Assembly: GCA_014377445.1 (NCBI GenBank)
Contig: JACMPP010000030.1
Coordinates: forward strand, 1 to 64,000
From: Oligoflexus sp.
GTDB lineage: Bacteria; Bdellovibrionota_B; Oligoflexia; Oligoflexales; Oligoflexaceae
DNA length: 64,000 bases
Direction of reading: 5' to 3'
The position numbers and the translations under genes are program-made. Under the pieces are notes generated by a model. The model saw nothing but the letters and a program-made list of their open reading frames with translations, searched no databases and had not been told where the DNA came from. Of this stretch, positions 8,299 through 17,289 are shown one piece after another; position 1 is the stretch's first letter; each line of letters opens with the position of its first letter.

Positions 8299-10101
8299 AT
8301 GACTGCCACAAAACAAAGCTGGTTAAAACCTTCAATCGTTATCACCTTGATTCTCATCGGTACGTTAAGTACGCAATGCACCAGCCCGCCGAATCCTGCT
8401 AGGCCCAACAACAAAAAGCCGGCTCAAGGCGCAGAAGTCCCTAACGACACTGAGACCGACGCTCAGGATGCAATGCCAAACGATGGATCTGACTTCAGCC
8501 ATCACAACGAAAATTTCGCAGCGATTGTCAAAGCCGTCGATAGCAACAACTGCCCAGCCGAAGTTAAGGGCAAGCCTCAGTCCCGAATTATCACGCGAAA
8601 AGAATGGATTCAAACGATCAACGAAGTGCTGGGAGCCAACCTCAATGCTGAATCGTTTGAGACGAATCTGCCTCCGCAGACTCAGCCTCCGTCCAATGTA
8701 CCCTATTCCGATTACGATCACTTGCAGAACTATAATAAAATGTCGATTGAGCGCCTTTTAAAGTATACGAGCGCGAATAAAATTCTTGCCGATCAGATCG
8801 TTGCAAGTCAGGCCGAAAAAATTATCTCCTGCAATGATGGATCAGCCAAAGCCTGCGTAGCGAAATGGCTCAACGATAAGCTTCCTGCCCTCTGGAAAAA
8901 ACCTTCAAACCCAGAAGACAACGCAGCCCTGCTCGCCTTCTTTGAAAAATCCGGTGCTAACAAGCTGGGTTTCGGCCTCATGCTGGAGCGGATACTGCTG
9001 TCGCATAATTTTCTCTACCGCAGCAATCTTGGTTTAAGCGGCCAACTCAGCAGCTGGGAAGTGGCAAGTTCCTTAGCCGACTCCCTTTGGGATTCTCCCG
9101 TCACTGGCGAACTGAAGGATCTCGCGAATGCTGACGGCCTTCGCGCCAAGGCTGACATAGAGAGACAGGTCGCGAAAATGATCGAAGATCCCAAATTCTA
9201 CCGAGGCGTCCAACGCTTCGTGAAGGCTTGGCTCAAGTCCCGCCTCATCGAGTCCAAAACTTTCTCGACCGAAAAGAAACTTTCTGATGAAGCCAGGTCC
9301 CAGCTGATCAATGAAAGCAGCAACTACCTCTATTATCTGATCCGAACCAAGCAGGACAGCATCGACGGAATCTTTAAATCAAAGTTTACCGTAGGCAACG
9401 AGGCGATGGGCAATATCTTCAAATTTCCCATCGAAGGCTTGATTCCAAGTTCACTTGGCCTAGGCGCTAATTTGAAAAAGCTCGAGCTGACCGATGGTCG
9501 TCAAGGCCTGATCAGCCAGCCCGGATACATGGCGGGGATCAGTTCGATGATGACGACCAATATTCCACGCAGAGGGGAAGCGATTATGGCTGAATTCATG
9601 TGCCAGTCGTTGACGACTCCACCGAATCTTGCTGAAGCCATCAAAGTCGCCAACACCCAAATCGATCCGAACGACTCCGTTGCGCACTTCTTCGACAAAG
9701 TCAGTAAGTCCTCGCCGCTATGTGGGGGCTGTCATGAGTTCGTCAACGGAGTTGGCTTCGGTCTCGAGGAAATCGGCTCCACTGGCCAGTTCCGAAGTCT
9801 CGACGATCACATGAAGCCGGTCGTAGCCGATGGTGTTCTGATCGAGAGCAACGGGCGTAAGATTCCCTACAGTGGAGTCGGTGGGCTGAATAATGCGATG
9901 GCCAGCAGTAAGGACTTTCAAGTTTGTTTGACCGTTCAGCTCTTTCGCTATATCAACGCTCGAGTCGAGTCGGCTGCCGATGGCTGTACGATTAGCGGCA
10001 GCATCAGGAAGGCCTCAGCGAAAGGACTGACCTTCACGTCTCTATTTAGCGCGCTCCTCACGGACCAGGGCTTTATCAATCGCAGAACGGCAGGGGAATA
10101 A
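8299..10101 (+). CDS. DUF1592/DUF1588/DUF1585 planctomycete-type cytochrome-like protein
   Basis: A 600-residue exported protein. The ATG at 8299 is preferred (GGAGAG upstream, then MTATKQSW and a hydrophobic segment ending in LSTQC; the lipobox is not canonical, with Gln before Cys). The central part has the DUF1592-like ILLSHNFLYRSNLG segment. The C-terminal third fits DUF1588 (GLISQPGYMAGISSMM..., IPRRGEAIMAEFMCQ) with a haem-c-like CGGCH followed by FVNGVGFGLEEIGSTGQFR, then a DUF1585-like tail. Such proteins are paired with DUF1552 proteins in Planctomycetes and Myxococcota, as here: the next gene starts 1 base after this stop. Catalytic role is not established. Confidence 0.88.
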   Translation: MTATKQSWLKPSIVITLILIGTLSTQCTSPPNPARPNNKKPAQGAEVPNDTETDAQDAMPNDGSDFSHHNENFAAIVKAVDSNNCPAEVKGKPQSRIITRKEWIQTINEVLGANLNAESFETNLPPQTQPPSNVPYSDYDHLQNYNKMSIERLLKYTSANKILADQIVASQAEKIISCNDGSAKACVAKWLNDKLPALWKKPSNPEDNAALLAFFEKSGANKLGFGLMLERILLSHNFLYRSNLGLSGQLSSWEVASSLADSLWDSPVTGELKDLANADGLRAKADIERQVAKMIEDPKFYRGVQRFVKAWLKSRLIESKTFSTEKKLSDEARSQLINESSNYLYYLIRTKQDSIDGIFKSKFTVGNEAMGNIFKFPIEGLIPSSLGLGANLKKLELTDGRQGLISQPGYMAGISSMMTTNIPRRGEAIMAEFMCQSLTTPPNLAEAIKVANTQIDPNDSVAHFFDKVSKSSPLCGGCHEFVNGVGFGLEEIGSTGQFRSLDDHMKPVVADGVLIESNGRKIPYSGVGGLNNAMASSKDFQVCLTVQLFRYINARVESAADGCTISGSIRKASAKGLTFTSLFSALLTDQGFINRRTAGE

Positions 10102-10102
10102 C

Positions 10103-11314
10103 ATGAGTCCTAAAATCAGTCGACGATCCTTCAATCGCTACTTAAGCAATTCCATGATAGCTGCCGCATTGAGCCGCGTTTTCTACGATACGCAGGCCTT
10201 CGGTGCCGTCTCCACCAAAAAGCTCATCATTTGCATGAACCCCAACGGGCATGCAAACTTTGACACGACTCAATCGAATTTTAAAAACACCCTGAATCCA
10301 GCCGTCTACTCTAAATACGGACAGTTTGTCAGCGGCTTAAAGAATGCGTCGGCCGACCAGGACTGGCACGGTGGCGAGGGAGCGTTCCTCAGCTTTGCAA
10401 CCCGTGGTAAGAGTAACACACCATCGTTCTTTTCAACCCTCGGTCTCGAGTCGATCCATTTCAGTGCAGTCTCAGGCAACGGCAGCAACGGATCCGCCTA
10501 CGGTCGCGATTCGACTGGCGGCGCTCTGGACATTTTTCGAAATCCTGCAACCGCAGTGAATACTATTTTTGGCAAGTCTATGACAAGCGTGAATCCGAGT
10601 GATGCCGCGGCGATCCAGGCGGGCAAGATGAGTCTGATCGATCCCTGTCTTGAGGATGTCAAATCAGTGCAAAACAAGCTTGGTTCCGACAAGGTGATCT
10701 TCCAAGAATATCTTGATTCTCTGATTGAACTGCAGAAACGCACCCAGGCGATGAACTCGAATCCCGACGGGCGAGCGTCGGGCTCGACCCCGGCCTTCTG
10801 TGGATCGACGCCCAAGGTCTCAGATCCCGGCGATAATCACGAACGCTATAAGGTCTTTCTCGACATTGCCTATCAAATCGCTGCTTGCGATATGATGCGC
10901 ATTATAACGGTCGCCTTTGGCGACAATCATTCGGAGGGCTACCACGGTACGATTCACGGCGGTAGAGCACAAGAATATCTCCAATGGACCGGTGCCTGCC
11001 AAACCCGTATCGCTCAGTTGGCCAATCAAATGGCGAGCGGTCCTACTGATCTTCTGCAGGATTCTGCAATTGTCTATATCAGTGAAGGCGGCGCGCACAT
11101 GAAAGACGGTCGCTTTGATCAGGGGCATCCGACTGCGGATATCCCTTGCGTGATCATAGGCAAGCTGGGCGGAACCTTTAGCAAGACCGGCAACACCAGT
11201 GCCAATGGCGGTGGAACGCCGAATCTTTACCGTCAGATCGTCGATGGCATGAGCAATGGGTCAGCCGATCTTTCGACTCTCCAGGCTAAAAATATCACAC
11301 CTTTGGGGGTTTGA
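10103..11314 (+). CDS. DUF1552 family protein, probable Tat substrate
   Basis: A 403-residue protein. The N-terminus has a twin-arginine motif SRRSFNRYL followed by a weakly hydrophobic stretch, as in DUF1552 proteins. The early LIICMNPNGHANFDTTQ and later PGDNHERYKVFLDIAYQIAACDMMRIITVAFGDN segments fit the family, which is related to DUF1501/sulfatase-like folds. It follows the DUF1592/1588 gene with a 1-base gap, GGGGA acting as ribosome binding site inside the previous gene. The conserved pairing suggests the two exported proteins work in one complex or pathway, with the partner perhaps carrying haem. A strong terminator follows at 11463. Confidence 0.88.
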   Translation: MSPKISRRSFNRYLSNSMIAAALSRVFYDTQAFGAVSTKKLIICMNPNGHANFDTTQSNFKNTLNPAVYSKYGQFVSGLKNASADQDWHGGEGAFLSFATRGKSNTPSFFSTLGLESIHFSAVSGNGSNGSAYGRDSTGGALDIFRNPATAVNTIFGKSMTSVNPSDAAAIQAGKMSLIDPCLEDVKSVQNKLGSDKVIFQEYLDSLIELQKRTQAMNSNPDGRASGSTPAFCGSTPKVSDPGDNHERYKVFLDIAYQIAACDMMRIITVAFGDNHSEGYHGTIHGGRAQEYLQWTGACQTRIAQLANQMASGPTDLLQDSAIVYISEGGAHMKDGRFDQGHPTADIPCVIIGKLGGTFSKTGNTSANGGGTPNLYRQIVDGMSNGSADLSTLQAKNITPLGV

Positions 11315-11462
11315 AAGCTTGGCCGGCATCCATTTCAAGGGAGCGATACTGAATGGTGCGAACCAAAGTAATATCGTGCGTTGAATCTCACCAATAGTTG
11401 GAGCAGGCTTTTTCCAAAAAGATGTTCCAACAGCAAGAAAAAAATTTAAAGCATGATTTATC

Positions 11463-11496
11463 AAGAGCCGCTCGATCAAGGATCGAGCGGCTCTTT
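11463..11496 (+). terminator. strong rho-independent terminator
   Basis: Perfect 15-bp stem (AAGAGCCGCTCGATC / GATCGAGCGGCTCTT) with a 3-base loop, ending in TTT. It closes the DUF1592-DUF1552 operon and lies immediately before the next small ORF. Confidence 0.85.
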
Positions 11497-11500
11497 GAGT

Positions 11501-11854
11501 ATGAAGCCACTCCATATCTCTCAACAGAAAACCGAAACGGCTCTAACGATCGATCGAACCATCGTACAGGCATTTGCCAATCTCGAAGCGCTTGCTATAC
11601 AGCACGATCCGGATGTGCGGGTTCGAGAAGAAGCGTCTGAGGCTTTGACTTATGGAATTCTGAACGGCACCGAGCTCAGTGCCTACGAACAAATCTTTTT
11701 TACAGAAAGCGATATCGCTATTCTCAAAAATGTATTGAGAGCCCTAGCCAATCGAGGCAGTGAGGATGCTAAAAAAATTATGCAGAAATTTTCTGCAAAC
11801 TTTGGCAGGACAGAGGTCTGCGGCTACGCCGATAGTCTGCTGCGCAGTCTTTAA
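11501..11854 (+). CDS. small helical hypothetical protein
   Basis: A possible 117-residue protein. The longer reading from 11453 runs through the terminator stem and is rejected; ATG at 11501 is the first plausible start, although no good ribosome binding site precedes it. The sequence is helical (IVQAFANLEALAIQHDPDVRVREEASEALTYG) and looks like a short HEAT-like pair of helices, ending CGYADSLLRSL. No family is recognised. The start directly behind a terminator means it would need its own promoter, so the call is tentative. Confidence 0.45.
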   Translation: MKPLHISQQKTETALTIDRTIVQAFANLEALAIQHDPDVRVREEASEALTYGILNGTELSAYEQIFFTESDIAILKNVLRALANRGSEDAKKIMQKFSANFGRTEVCGYADSLLRSL

Positions 11855-12031
11855 GGCCTTGATTGAGCTGGCAACAAGGCGAAGCTGTCGCGATTTTGTC
11901 GAAAACTTGGTCGGTCGACTGCTATTTAGTCAGCATTTAAGACCTTAAGTCACTAAAATTCCTCCTTGCGATGTGATGGAACAGCAATTGCTTAGAAGTG
12001 GTTGTACAACCTCTCACGCCTGGAGCACACC

Positions 12032-13024
12032 ATGAAGAAAATGCTAGGAACATCAATACTTGCCTTAGGTCTCATGACTTTGACCGCCTGTGGTCAACAG
12101 GACAAACAAGAATCGTCGGAAACCAAAGGACTGGGTGGTCTCGTCCGGAGCGTGCCGTCCGCATTCAGTTTCAACATGGCCGATTTCATTGCCAAGAATC
12201 ATAAATCAAGCCCCCTGGCCCCATTCTCTAAAAATAGCACCACTCTCATCGGTAACAAAGCCGCTCTGGCTCTTGAAAGTAACCTCGTTGTCAATGGCTC
12301 CGAAGAGTCGGGGAGTCTGTCAGCAGATTATTTCATCTACGGCCACGCCTTATCGAAGTCTTTCGTCGTAGTGGATGTGGTCGTCAAAATGGGTCGTAAA
12401 CCGGTTAACGGCTCCTACAGTATCCGCTCCATCGGCAAGACAATGCAGGAAGGCAAGCTGAGCTCAGCCATAAACTATCAGGTGACCCGTGACTACACCT
12501 ATGCAATTCCTGGAACGGCCTTGAGCGCGGTTGGATTCTACGGTACGGCAGGGGTCGGTGGCGAAGTCGCTATCCAAGGTATTCCTGAGCTTGTGCCATC
12601 TCGCAGTTCTATTGCCTTCAGTCTCAACCCTAGTGCAGCCTTTTTCTCGAAGCTGGATTTGGGAGCAGCGGTCGCCTCGGGTATCGCGAAAGCCGGTTTA
12701 TCTGGGAATGTTCGCTTGTTTGACGCAAAAGAGCCTGTTTATGCCGAGCTGGGTATCGACCTCACAGAGAAAGCCTTTGGCATATTTAAGGCTAATCCTC
12801 TTGAAGTCAAAGCCATGGGCGGAAAACTCGAAGCTGTCGTCACCGTTGGCGTTGTCGATCTACTTCCCGCTGCTATGCAAAACTTCTGGAGAAAATATCT
12901 TGAAAAGCAGTGGAAATGGCAAGTTCTTGACATCGCTCCTACCGTTGCGATCAACTTGCCTGGAACAACCGTAGGATTTGGCTCCGCTGCCGATCGCACT
13001 AAGGTTGTTAGCGTTGTGAAATAA
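12032..13024 (+). CDS. lipoprotein, unknown function
   Basis: A 330-residue protein. The ATG at 12032 has GGAG 7 bases upstream and opens a lipoprotein signal (MKKMLGTSILALGLMTLTACGQ, lipobox LTAC). The mature part alternates hydrophobic and polar residues with many Gly (SAVGFYGTAGVGGEVAIQG), which suggests beta-sheet. Near the C-terminus NFWRKYLEKQWKWQVLDI is Trp-rich. No family recognised. A weak hairpin at 13041-13069 follows. The neighbouring minus-strand HTH protein is divergent in role and not obviously linked. Confidence 0.75.
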   Translation: MKKMLGTSILALGLMTLTACGQQDKQESSETKGLGGLVRSVPSAFSFNMADFIAKNHKSSPLAPFSKNSTTLIGNKAALALESNLVVNGSEESGSLSADYFIYGHALSKSFVVVDVVVKMGRKPVNGSYSIRSIGKTMQEGKLSSAINYQVTRDYTYAIPGTALSAVGFYGTAGVGGEVAIQGIPELVPSRSSIAFSLNPSAAFFSKLDLGAAVASGIAKAGLSGNVRLFDAKEPVYAELGIDLTEKAFGIFKANPLEVKAMGGKLEAVVTVGVVDLLPAAMQNFWRKYLEKQWKWQVLDIAPTVAINLPGTTVGFGSAADRTKVVSVVK

Positions 13025-13040
13025 TTTTTAGAGAAATCTG

Positions 13041-13069
13041 AGGCGCTCGCTGTTTGGTGGGCGCCTTTT
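13041..13069 (+). terminator. possible terminator
   Basis: AGGCGC / GCGCCT inverted repeat around a 14-base loop followed by TTTTG. Short stem, but correctly placed after the lipoprotein stop. Confidence 0.5.
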
Positions 13070-13188
13070 GCAGCGCCCTGCACCGGTGCACTCTTGAGGA
13101 TTAAGGTCGCTTCCGGCGAAGCAGCTATCCTGAAATTCTTCGATTATGGGGCCCGGGCCTGACGAAGCTGCTGAGGCGGCAGCAGCGT

Positions 13189-13533
13189 TCAACAGAGGAG
13201 TTGAGCTCTCAGTGTTTGCATGCGTTCGTCATAGAGTAGGCGTTTTGCCGGTTCGGCATCGACTTCGAGGAGTAGACGCATGACTTCAGCCTGCTGATAG
13301 TTGAGCTTGAAGGCGTCACAGACGGGAGTCCAGTACTTGACATTGAGACGGCGCTTGCCACTCATGACGAATGCCAAATAGCCTTTCGATGGGATTCCGC
13401 AGCGGCGGCAAAGAAAGGAAAAGGAGACTTTTTTATGTTGGCTCTTGGAGAGTTGATAGAGTTGACGAAGAGTATTGGCTGAGTTTTCAGATTCAACGAG
13501 GATGCGATTGACGTCGATTTCAGAAAGTAACAT
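13189..13533 (-). CDS. short TIGR02147-like HTH protein
   Basis: A 114-residue protein with AAGGAG 7 bases before ATG at 13533. The pattern SFSFLCRRCGIPSKGYLAFVMSGKRRLNVKYWTPVCDAFKLNYQQAEVMRLLLE matches the N-terminal region of TIGR02147 regulators (fs.r..a..aG..s.sylk.vl.gkrnLs..), an XRE-like DNA-binding part. Full-length members are about 270 residues with a C-terminal DUF4423-type domain, which is absent here; the ORF ends at RAQLLC. It may be a stand-alone DNA-binding protein or a truncated copy. Its own good ribosome binding site argues that it is expressed. Confidence 0.65.
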   Translation of the reverse strand: MLLSEIDVNRILVESENSANTLRQLYQLSKSQHKKVSFSFLCRRCGIPSKGYLAFVMSGKRRLNVKYWTPVCDAFKLNYQQAEVMRLLLEVDAEPAKRLLYDERMQTLRAQLLC

Positions 13534-13799
13534 GGGAGATCTCCTTGGAGTTTGTTTAGGCCTGATTTGGCCTCGCTCTTAAAGGAGAGTACGAAGAGTC
13601 AGATATTGCGGGACCTTCGGGCAAACTCGTGTTTTAAAAAGATGGCCTGATGAAATCGAAGCCAACAAAAATAGCCAAATCGAAACAACCATAGGTAATT
13701 TCGATTTTTTTTGATTTGTAATATTCTGCATTTATACTGCTCCGTGGCTTCTACAATTACTTTGCGGTTCCGTATGGCCTTAACCGTCTTAAGTCGTTA

Positions 13800-14309
13800 T
13801 CAGAAATTGCAAGTAGTCACTGGCGGAAAGTGCTGAGCACACGAAGTCAGAGTGGTAGTGTCAACTGGAAGAAGCTCAATATAATCTTGCAGCATTATCC
13901 GATCTGTCGCCCGAAAGTTCGTTACAGCTATGTAGAGTTTCAGGAACTTGGCAATTCGTGAATCAAGAGTTGAAGAGCCCGTTGCGGGAAATCCGGCAAG
14001 GCTGATAGGGTCGACGAGTGTCGTGATACCGGCAAAGCTCGGGGCGATCAATTGCGCCGTATTGCCGAGCATGGTCGCCGTCCTCTGTGAGGCAAGACTG
14101 TAGGTTGCGTCGCTATAATAGGCCTTCACTTGAAAGCAGCAATTCACATCACGCGTGAGGCCTGAGAAGTTAGCAGAATTAGGTGTTGGCCGAGGCGTTA
14201 ACGCTCGAAAATACTGGGAAATTCCCGTATAGTCGAGATCGAAAATGCTTTTGACAAGGGACGGACCCGTGGCTTCGAATTTATCTTCATCTCTTTCGTC
14301 CAGCCCCAA
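13800..14309 (-). CDS. doubtful ORF, possible exported protein fragment
   Basis: An ORF of up to 169 residues that would use TTG at 14309 or a later alternative start; no ATG precedes residue 84 and no ribosome binding site stands out. Its 5' end overlaps the start of the plus-strand EamA gene. The C-terminal half reads like real protein (LDSRIAKFLKLYIAVTNFRATDRIMLQDYIELLPVD) with two Cys near the end. An inverted repeat AAATCGAAA / TTTCGATTT at about 13676-13708 lies downstream. Could be a minor-pilin-like or exported fragment; I cannot assign it, and it may be spurious. Confidence 0.3.
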   Translation of the reverse strand: MGLDERDEDKFEATGPSLVKSIFDLDYTGISQYFRALTPRPTPNSANFSGLTRDVNCCFQVKAYYSDATYSLASQRTATMLGNTAQLIAPSFAGITTLVDPISLAGFPATGSSTLDSRIAKFLKLYIAVTNFRATDRIMLQDYIELLPVDTTTLTSCAQHFPPVTTCNF

Positions 14310-15261
14310 AAATCAGGATGCGACTGCAATTGCGGCCGGGGATGGAGGCGATCACCCCATTCAGGCCCTGCTCTTCATGATTCTCGCTCAATTCCTTTTC
14401 AGCACCAATGTGTTTCTCCTCCGTGTCACCGAAAGAGTTGAGATTGCCACGAGCGGTGAAGTCTTTCATCTGACCGCGTGGGAGCCCATGTTCTATCGCT
14501 CTATAGCTCTTTCCCTCTGGTGTCTCTATCGCCTGAGAAAAGATCCCGGGGAAAAGCCCAGCTCCAAAGAATCCTTCTGGCTTTGGGCTCGCGGGATCAT
14601 CGGTGTCTTGAGTCTCACCACCTATTACTACGGAGTTCTTCACATCCCCCTGGGTATGGCGTCCCTTTTTTCGAACTCCAGTCCTCTCTACGTAACCGTT
14701 CTCGCGATCGTAATCTCCGGAGAAGTCGTCCATCGGCTGCGTCTGGTCACCGTCGTCTTCGGTTTTCTCGGAATTGGGCTCGTGGCCTGGGGTGCATTGC
14801 AGCATGCCGGCGCTATCGCCGGTTTTGATGTGATGATTGCCGCGTTGAGCGGTCCGCTGGCGGCTCTCGCCTACTTTTCCATTCGACAACTCAAACGCAT
14901 AAAAAGTGAACAGATCATGCTGAGTCTGGGGCTTGGCGGCAGCATCGTGTCGGGCGTGGTCCTGGCCTTCAAAGGCTGGCATCTGCCCAGCAGTCTGGCT
15001 GGCCAAGGAGTGCTCATCCTTTCCGTGCTGCCCGCGGTCTTTGCTCAGTACTGCCTCACCCGTGCCTTTCGCTCCGCACCGGCGTCCCAGGTGTCCCCGC
15101 TCCAGTACATGGGGCCACTGTTCTCCACGGCCTATGGCGCGCTCTTCCTCAAAGAGTCCATGCCGAGCGTGGCGGCCTTTGGTGTGGCGGTCGTTCTGGT
15201 CTTTGGTCTTATTATTCCTTATGGCGAAGCGCTCCTGGCCCGAAAACGCGCGACTATGTAA
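14245..15261 (+). CDS. EamA/DMT family transporter
   Basis: A protein of 338 residues (ATG 14245) with about ten hydrophobic helices after a ~40-residue polar N-terminal tail. Two repeats of EamA type are visible: the first ends in LHIPLGMASLFSNSSPLYVTVLAIVI, the second in RAFRSAPASQVSPLQYMGPLFSTAYGALFLKESM, both typical of drug/metabolite transporters. The polar tail is unusually long, so the true start may be GTG at 14269 or ATG at 14377. Substrate cannot be predicted from sequence. Confidence 0.85.
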   Translation: MLLTRDGPVASNLSSSLSSSPKNQDATAIAAGDGGDHPIQALLFMILAQFLFSTNVFLLRVTERVEIATSGEVFHLTAWEPMFYRSIALSLWCLYRLRKDPGEKPSSKESFWLWARGIIGVLSLTTYYYGVLHIPLGMASLFSNSSPLYVTVLAIVISGEVVHRLRLVTVVFGFLGIGLVAWGALQHAGAIAGFDVMIAALSGPLAALAYFSIRQLKRIKSEQIMLSLGLGGSIVSGVVLAFKGWHLPSSLAGQGVLILSVLPAVFAQYCLTRAFRSAPASQVSPLQYMGPLFSTAYGALFLKESMPSVAAFGVAVVLVFGLIIPYGEALLARKRATM

Positions 15262-15313
15262 TCCATGCGGCTTGCGGCTATAATGGGGAGGCCGATCGAG
15301 GAGGAACCCATCT

Positions 15314-16525
15314 ATGTCGTTGAGCCCCAGAGAACAAATCGCCAGCGCGACGATGGTCGCCAATCACGAAGTTGTGACGAATTTAACGCGGGCCAAGACT
15401 GCGATGGAAACCCTCGTTCATGAGATGCACGATCTCACCTGTCTCCTGACCCGGGATGGGCGCATTATCTGGGGGAATACTACGACCGCCCAATGGCTTG
15501 CGGTCGAGCATGACAGCCTCCATGAAATCGATCTTCGTCCTCTTTTTGTCGAGAGTGAGTGGAACGTGTTTCAGAGACGCCTGGGGGCGATGAGCGGCGA
15601 ATCCAAGGATGAAGAATTCAACCAGGCCTTGCTGGTCAAAGGCCAGGTCCGGGAGGTCCTCTGGAGCCTCAGGCCGTTTAAGGCTGTCAGTGATCGCCGG
15701 GGTCTCCTCATTCTCGCCGTCGGTCGCGATATTACGGATGTGCTGAATGCGAGAACCGAGCGGGCCAAGTTGGAAGCTGAGCTCGAGACGGCGCAGATTA
15801 TGCAACAGGCCTTTTTCCCGCCTGCCCACATCAAGACGAAAAATCTTGAGGTTTGCTCCTACTATCGACCGGCGGAACATTGTTCTGGCGACTGGTGGGG
15901 ATACTTTGATCTGGGGCACGATGTGGAGTTGTTGTGCATCGCGGATGTCACCGGCCACGGGGCGGCTTCGGCGCTCGTAACAGCCATGACTCAGGCTTCC
16001 TGTATGTCCTATGCCAAGCGGCATTTTGAAAGCCAGACGCCGGTTTCTGCATCTAAGCTTTTGCAGGAGATAAACGATGTGGTTTATCACACCTTCAAGG
16101 GTGATTTTTACATGACTTTTTTTGCGTTTATCCTCGAGCACAAAAAGCAGATATTGCGTGTTTCAAACGCCGGACACAATTTCCCGATGGCTTTGCGAGC
16201 GAATCGGAGCCCGGGTAAATATCCCGAGACGATTGTGATTCAGGGCAATCCAATCGGCCATGCGGATGCCACATTCTTTGCGGAACAGGATCTGCCGCTG
16301 GCCAAAGGAGATCGTTATGTTTTGTTCACCGATGGCTTTACGGAATGTCGAAATCCCGCCCACAAGATGTATGGCTCAGGTAACTTCAGACGTTCCGTGC
16401 TCAGAAACGCCGAGAAATCAGCGATCGATTTTCGGGATGGACTGGTGGCGGATGCGTTGGGCTTTTTCGATGGACAGGCTCTGGCCGACGACCTTACGCT
16501 CTTGACCCTCGATATTCTGGGCTGA
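15314..16525 (+). CDS. PAS-PP2C (RsbU/SpoIIE-type) serine phosphatase
   Basis: A 403-residue protein with AGGAGG 8 bases before ATG. Residues about 30-150 form a PAS-like domain (LLTRDGRIIWGNTTTAQWLAV). A short coiled linker (ERAKLEAELETAQIMQQAFFPP) precedes a SpoIIE/RsbU phosphatase domain with the metal-binding motifs SGDWWG and IADVTGHGAASALV, then SNAGHNFP and FTDGFTEC. Such enzymes dephosphorylate anti-anti-sigma proteins in partner-switch systems, but no STAS protein or RsbW-like kinase is encoded nearby. It sits at the head of a signalling-rich block with CheX-like and CheY-like genes. Confidence 0.9.
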   Translation: MSLSPREQIASATMVANHEVVTNLTRAKTAMETLVHEMHDLTCLLTRDGRIIWGNTTTAQWLAVEHDSLHEIDLRPLFVESEWNVFQRRLGAMSGESKDEEFNQALLVKGQVREVLWSLRPFKAVSDRRGLLILAVGRDITDVLNARTERAKLEAELETAQIMQQAFFPPAHIKTKNLEVCSYYRPAEHCSGDWWGYFDLGHDVELLCIADVTGHGAASALVTAMTQASCMSYAKRHFESQTPVSASKLLQEINDVVYHTFKGDFYMTFFAFILEHKKQILRVSNAGHNFPMALRANRSPGKYPETIVIQGNPIGHADATFFAEQDLPLAKGDRYVLFTDGFTECRNPAHKMYGSGNFRRSVLRNAEKSAIDFRDGLVADALGFFDGQALADDLTLLTLDILG

Positions 16526-16530
16526 TCAAT

Positions 16531-17160
16531 TCAAAGCATTTCAATGCCTTCGTCGCTTGAGCCCAGGCCGGTGGGCTCTACAAAGCGAAAGGTCTTCAAC
16601 CAGTCCTCTGTCAACAGGTCGACACAAACTGTGCAGGTGAATTGGTATTCCTCTCCAGCAATAATCCAGTAATCGAAATAACTCGTCTCTCTCAACTCAT
16701 CAGAGGAGATCAGTTCGTCGAATCCACTGGTCGCCATCGGCAAAGAAATGCCGGCGACGATTCCATTGGCATGCAGATGTTGACTGATGCCACCGGCCAC
16801 GAGGTTCGAATATTCCATAAAGAGGTCATAGGTGGATTTTTGTAGCTGTCTGGCATTTTTTTCCACCGATTGGCCTGTATTTTTATTGTTTTTCCTGGCG
16901 CGCTCAGTCAGGACCTTGGTGTTGCCCAGTTTGAAGTGTGATTTAAAAGTAATCCGAAGATCGCGCGAAGCGATCTGAATCACTGTTTGGTGTGATCCAT
17001 AGACGAAATCGTCGGGCTGTGCGTGATCTCGAACATCGGTGACTGGCTGGGCGGAAATATCAGTGAAGCGTTGCTTCGAAAGGTAACGAATGAGATCGTA
17101 GAGATGACGATTCTTGTTTTTTAAGAGCAAGAGTCGTGGAGTGCTTTGGATTACTGTCAT
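16531..17160 (-). CDS. CheX-like chemotaxis phosphatase-related protein
   Basis: A 209-residue protein. The N-terminal half (about 1-100) is basic and unassigned. The C-terminal half has the CheC/CheX-type signature region YSNLVAGGISQHLHANGIVAGISLP (helix with N and G, then a strand), followed by FDYWIIAGEEYQFTCTVCVDLL. CheX-like domains dephosphorylate CheY or act as phospho-sensing adaptors. The gene is divergent from a CheY-like receiver 129 bases away, which supports a functional link. Whether the acidic catalytic residue is retained (canonical E..N) needs structure-based alignment; the visible residues are EYSN. Confidence 0.65.
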   Translation of the reverse strand: MTVIQSTPRLLLLKNKNRHLYDLIRYLSKQRFTDISAQPVTDVRDHAQPDDFVYGSHQTVIQIASRDLRITFKSHFKLGNTKVLTERARKNNKNTGQSVEKNARQLQKSTYDLFMEYSNLVAGGISQHLHANGIVAGISLPMATSGFDELISSDELRETSYFDYWIIAGEEYQFTCTVCVDLLTEDWLKTFRFVEPTGLGSSDEGIEML

Positions 17161-17289
17161 TGAGCTTCGCTTCCTCTCTTGGCCGGGATCTCTATGATTT
17201 TATCACAAAGGAAGCCCAGGAGAACGCGTTGTCTAGATTGAGCTTCGCAACGGGGGAACGTATAATGAATTTATTGGCGGAGACTGTGC

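Noticed and set aside
14287-15363. 358-residue minus-strand ORF across the EamA gene
   Set aside because: Shadow of the transporter frame; composition is His/Gly/Arg-rich without domain pattern, no ribosome binding site.
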